From assembly GCF_000807855.2 (NCBI RefSeq), contig NZ_JRYR02000001.1, forward strand, positions 3,230,054 to 3,294,053: a stretch of 64,000 nt of DNA. The letters run 5' to 3'. This document shows positions 63,691 to 64,000 of the stretch, in pieces (within the stretch, counting starts at the first letter, position 1; the number at the start of each line of letters is the position of its first letter). The notes below the pieces were generated by a model. It did not search any database, was not told the origin of the DNA, and worked only from the letters and a program-made list of their open reading frames with translations. The DNA comes from Flammeovirga pacifica (GTDB taxonomy: Bacteria > Bacteroidota > Bacteroidia > Cytophagales > Flammeovirgaceae). A program made the position numbers and the translations under genes.

Positions 63691-64000
63691 TTATTGAGGT
63701 AAATATCCTTCTCCCAAGCTCGCTTCCCTAAACCACACTTCCGCGTAGGCACCATTAGCATATTGTTTCTGTATATCTCCTCCAAAAGAGTCCGAGCCTG
63801 TATGCCAAACTATGTTTGTATTAGGATCTTTTCCGTTCGTCTGATTATAGGCTCCTTGTTTGAAAATCTGCTTTTCTCCTGCATAAGCATCCTTCTTCTC
63901 TACGCCATCACGACCTAAAGATGCATATAACTCATGTATTTGATCAGGAATTTTATCATAAGTTTCAAATTCTGATGATAGCAAATTTTTAGTGAAGCGA
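63691..64000 (-). CDS. Partial gene, C-terminal 100 residues, unknown
   Basis: The minus-strand frame is open to the window edge (it reads RFTKN before the TTG near 63984), so the start lies outside. The visible C-terminus has YASLGRDGVEKKDAYAGE, VWHTGSDSFGGDIQK and a final ASLGEGYLPQ. I do not recognise a family. Confidence 0.6.
   Translation of the reverse strand, partial: RFTKNLLSSEFETYDKIPDQIHELYASLGRDGVEKKDAYAGEKQIFKQGAYNQTNGKDPNTNIVWHTGSDSFGGDIQKQYANGAYAEVWFREASLGEGYLPQ

Noticed and set aside
1-64000. CRISPR arrays, rRNA, phage or intact insertion sequences
   Set aside because: No regularly spaced repeats, rRNA sequence, transposase or integrase motif was seen on either strand.

Overview
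The window is AT-rich chromosomal DNA of a Bacteroidota bacterium, most likely a marine Cytophagia-type organism (Flammeovirga-like). This is inferred from the gene families (DUF58/BatA aerotolerance proteins, S46 dipeptidyl-peptidase, PCMD and DUF4296 lipoproteins, a LytTR regulator, RimK with a fused protease domain), from -7 elements of the TAnnTTTG type, and from the lack of Shine-Dalgarno sequences. No rRNA, CRISPR array, phage or intact insertion sequence is visible.

Layout, left part (1-32.8 kb). A tripartite efflux operon (MacB-like permease, MacA-like adaptor, ATPase, TolC-like channel) follows a truncated DUF6263 gene. Convergent to it is a minus-strand operon DUF58 - membrane protein - BatA - PBP2. 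Then come a DUF4296 lipoprotein, a B12-type radical SAM protein, a small secreted protein, a possible lysozyme-inhibitor lipoprotein, the NhaD and MgtE ion transporters, riboflavin synthase, a LytTR response regulator and RimK. A surface lipoprotein, a porin, a YceI protein, LspA, TrkH/TrkA, YifB/ComM, a TPR lipoprotein and a coiled-coil membrane protein follow. Two non-coding intervals stand out: a cluster of DnaA-box-like 9-mers at 13.82-14.08 kb, and an orphan plus-strand terminator at 23.03-23.06 kb that suggests a small RNA of about 190 nt.

Middle (32.8-40.6 kb). Two identical tRNA-Gln(UUG) genes stand in tandem. Then come a small HsdR_N-type protein, a lipoprotein and an orphan LolD-like ATPase on the plus strand; two EamA transporters, a cytochrome b5-like protein and LipA on the minus strand; then an Nfu iron-sulfur protein and a DHFR-family reductase.

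Right part (40.6-59.5 kb). This is an accessory island of exported proteins: three DUF1254/DUF1214 proteins, two DUF3124 lipoproteins, two near-identical proteins of about 210 aa without a known family, an alpha/beta hydrolase, beta-barrel proteins (neuromedin-U-like, DUF2490 x2, one unclassified), a PCMD lipoprotein, HdeD, a hydroxyacyl-CoA dehydrogenase, a PafA-like phosphatase and, at the right end, an AraC-family regulator. Seven copies of one spaced three-box element (box 1 ATTCCTRTTTTTRGTTAT, 15 nt, box 2 TGTCATTTT, 13-15 nt, box 3 GCGTTAKAG/ACGTATA) lie upstream of seven transcription units here. One copy abuts the start codon of the AraC gene. I infer one regulon under that AraC protein; this is the most novel system in the window.

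Right end (59.5-64 kb): an S46 dipeptidyl-peptidase, a TPR protein and a gene cut by the window edge.
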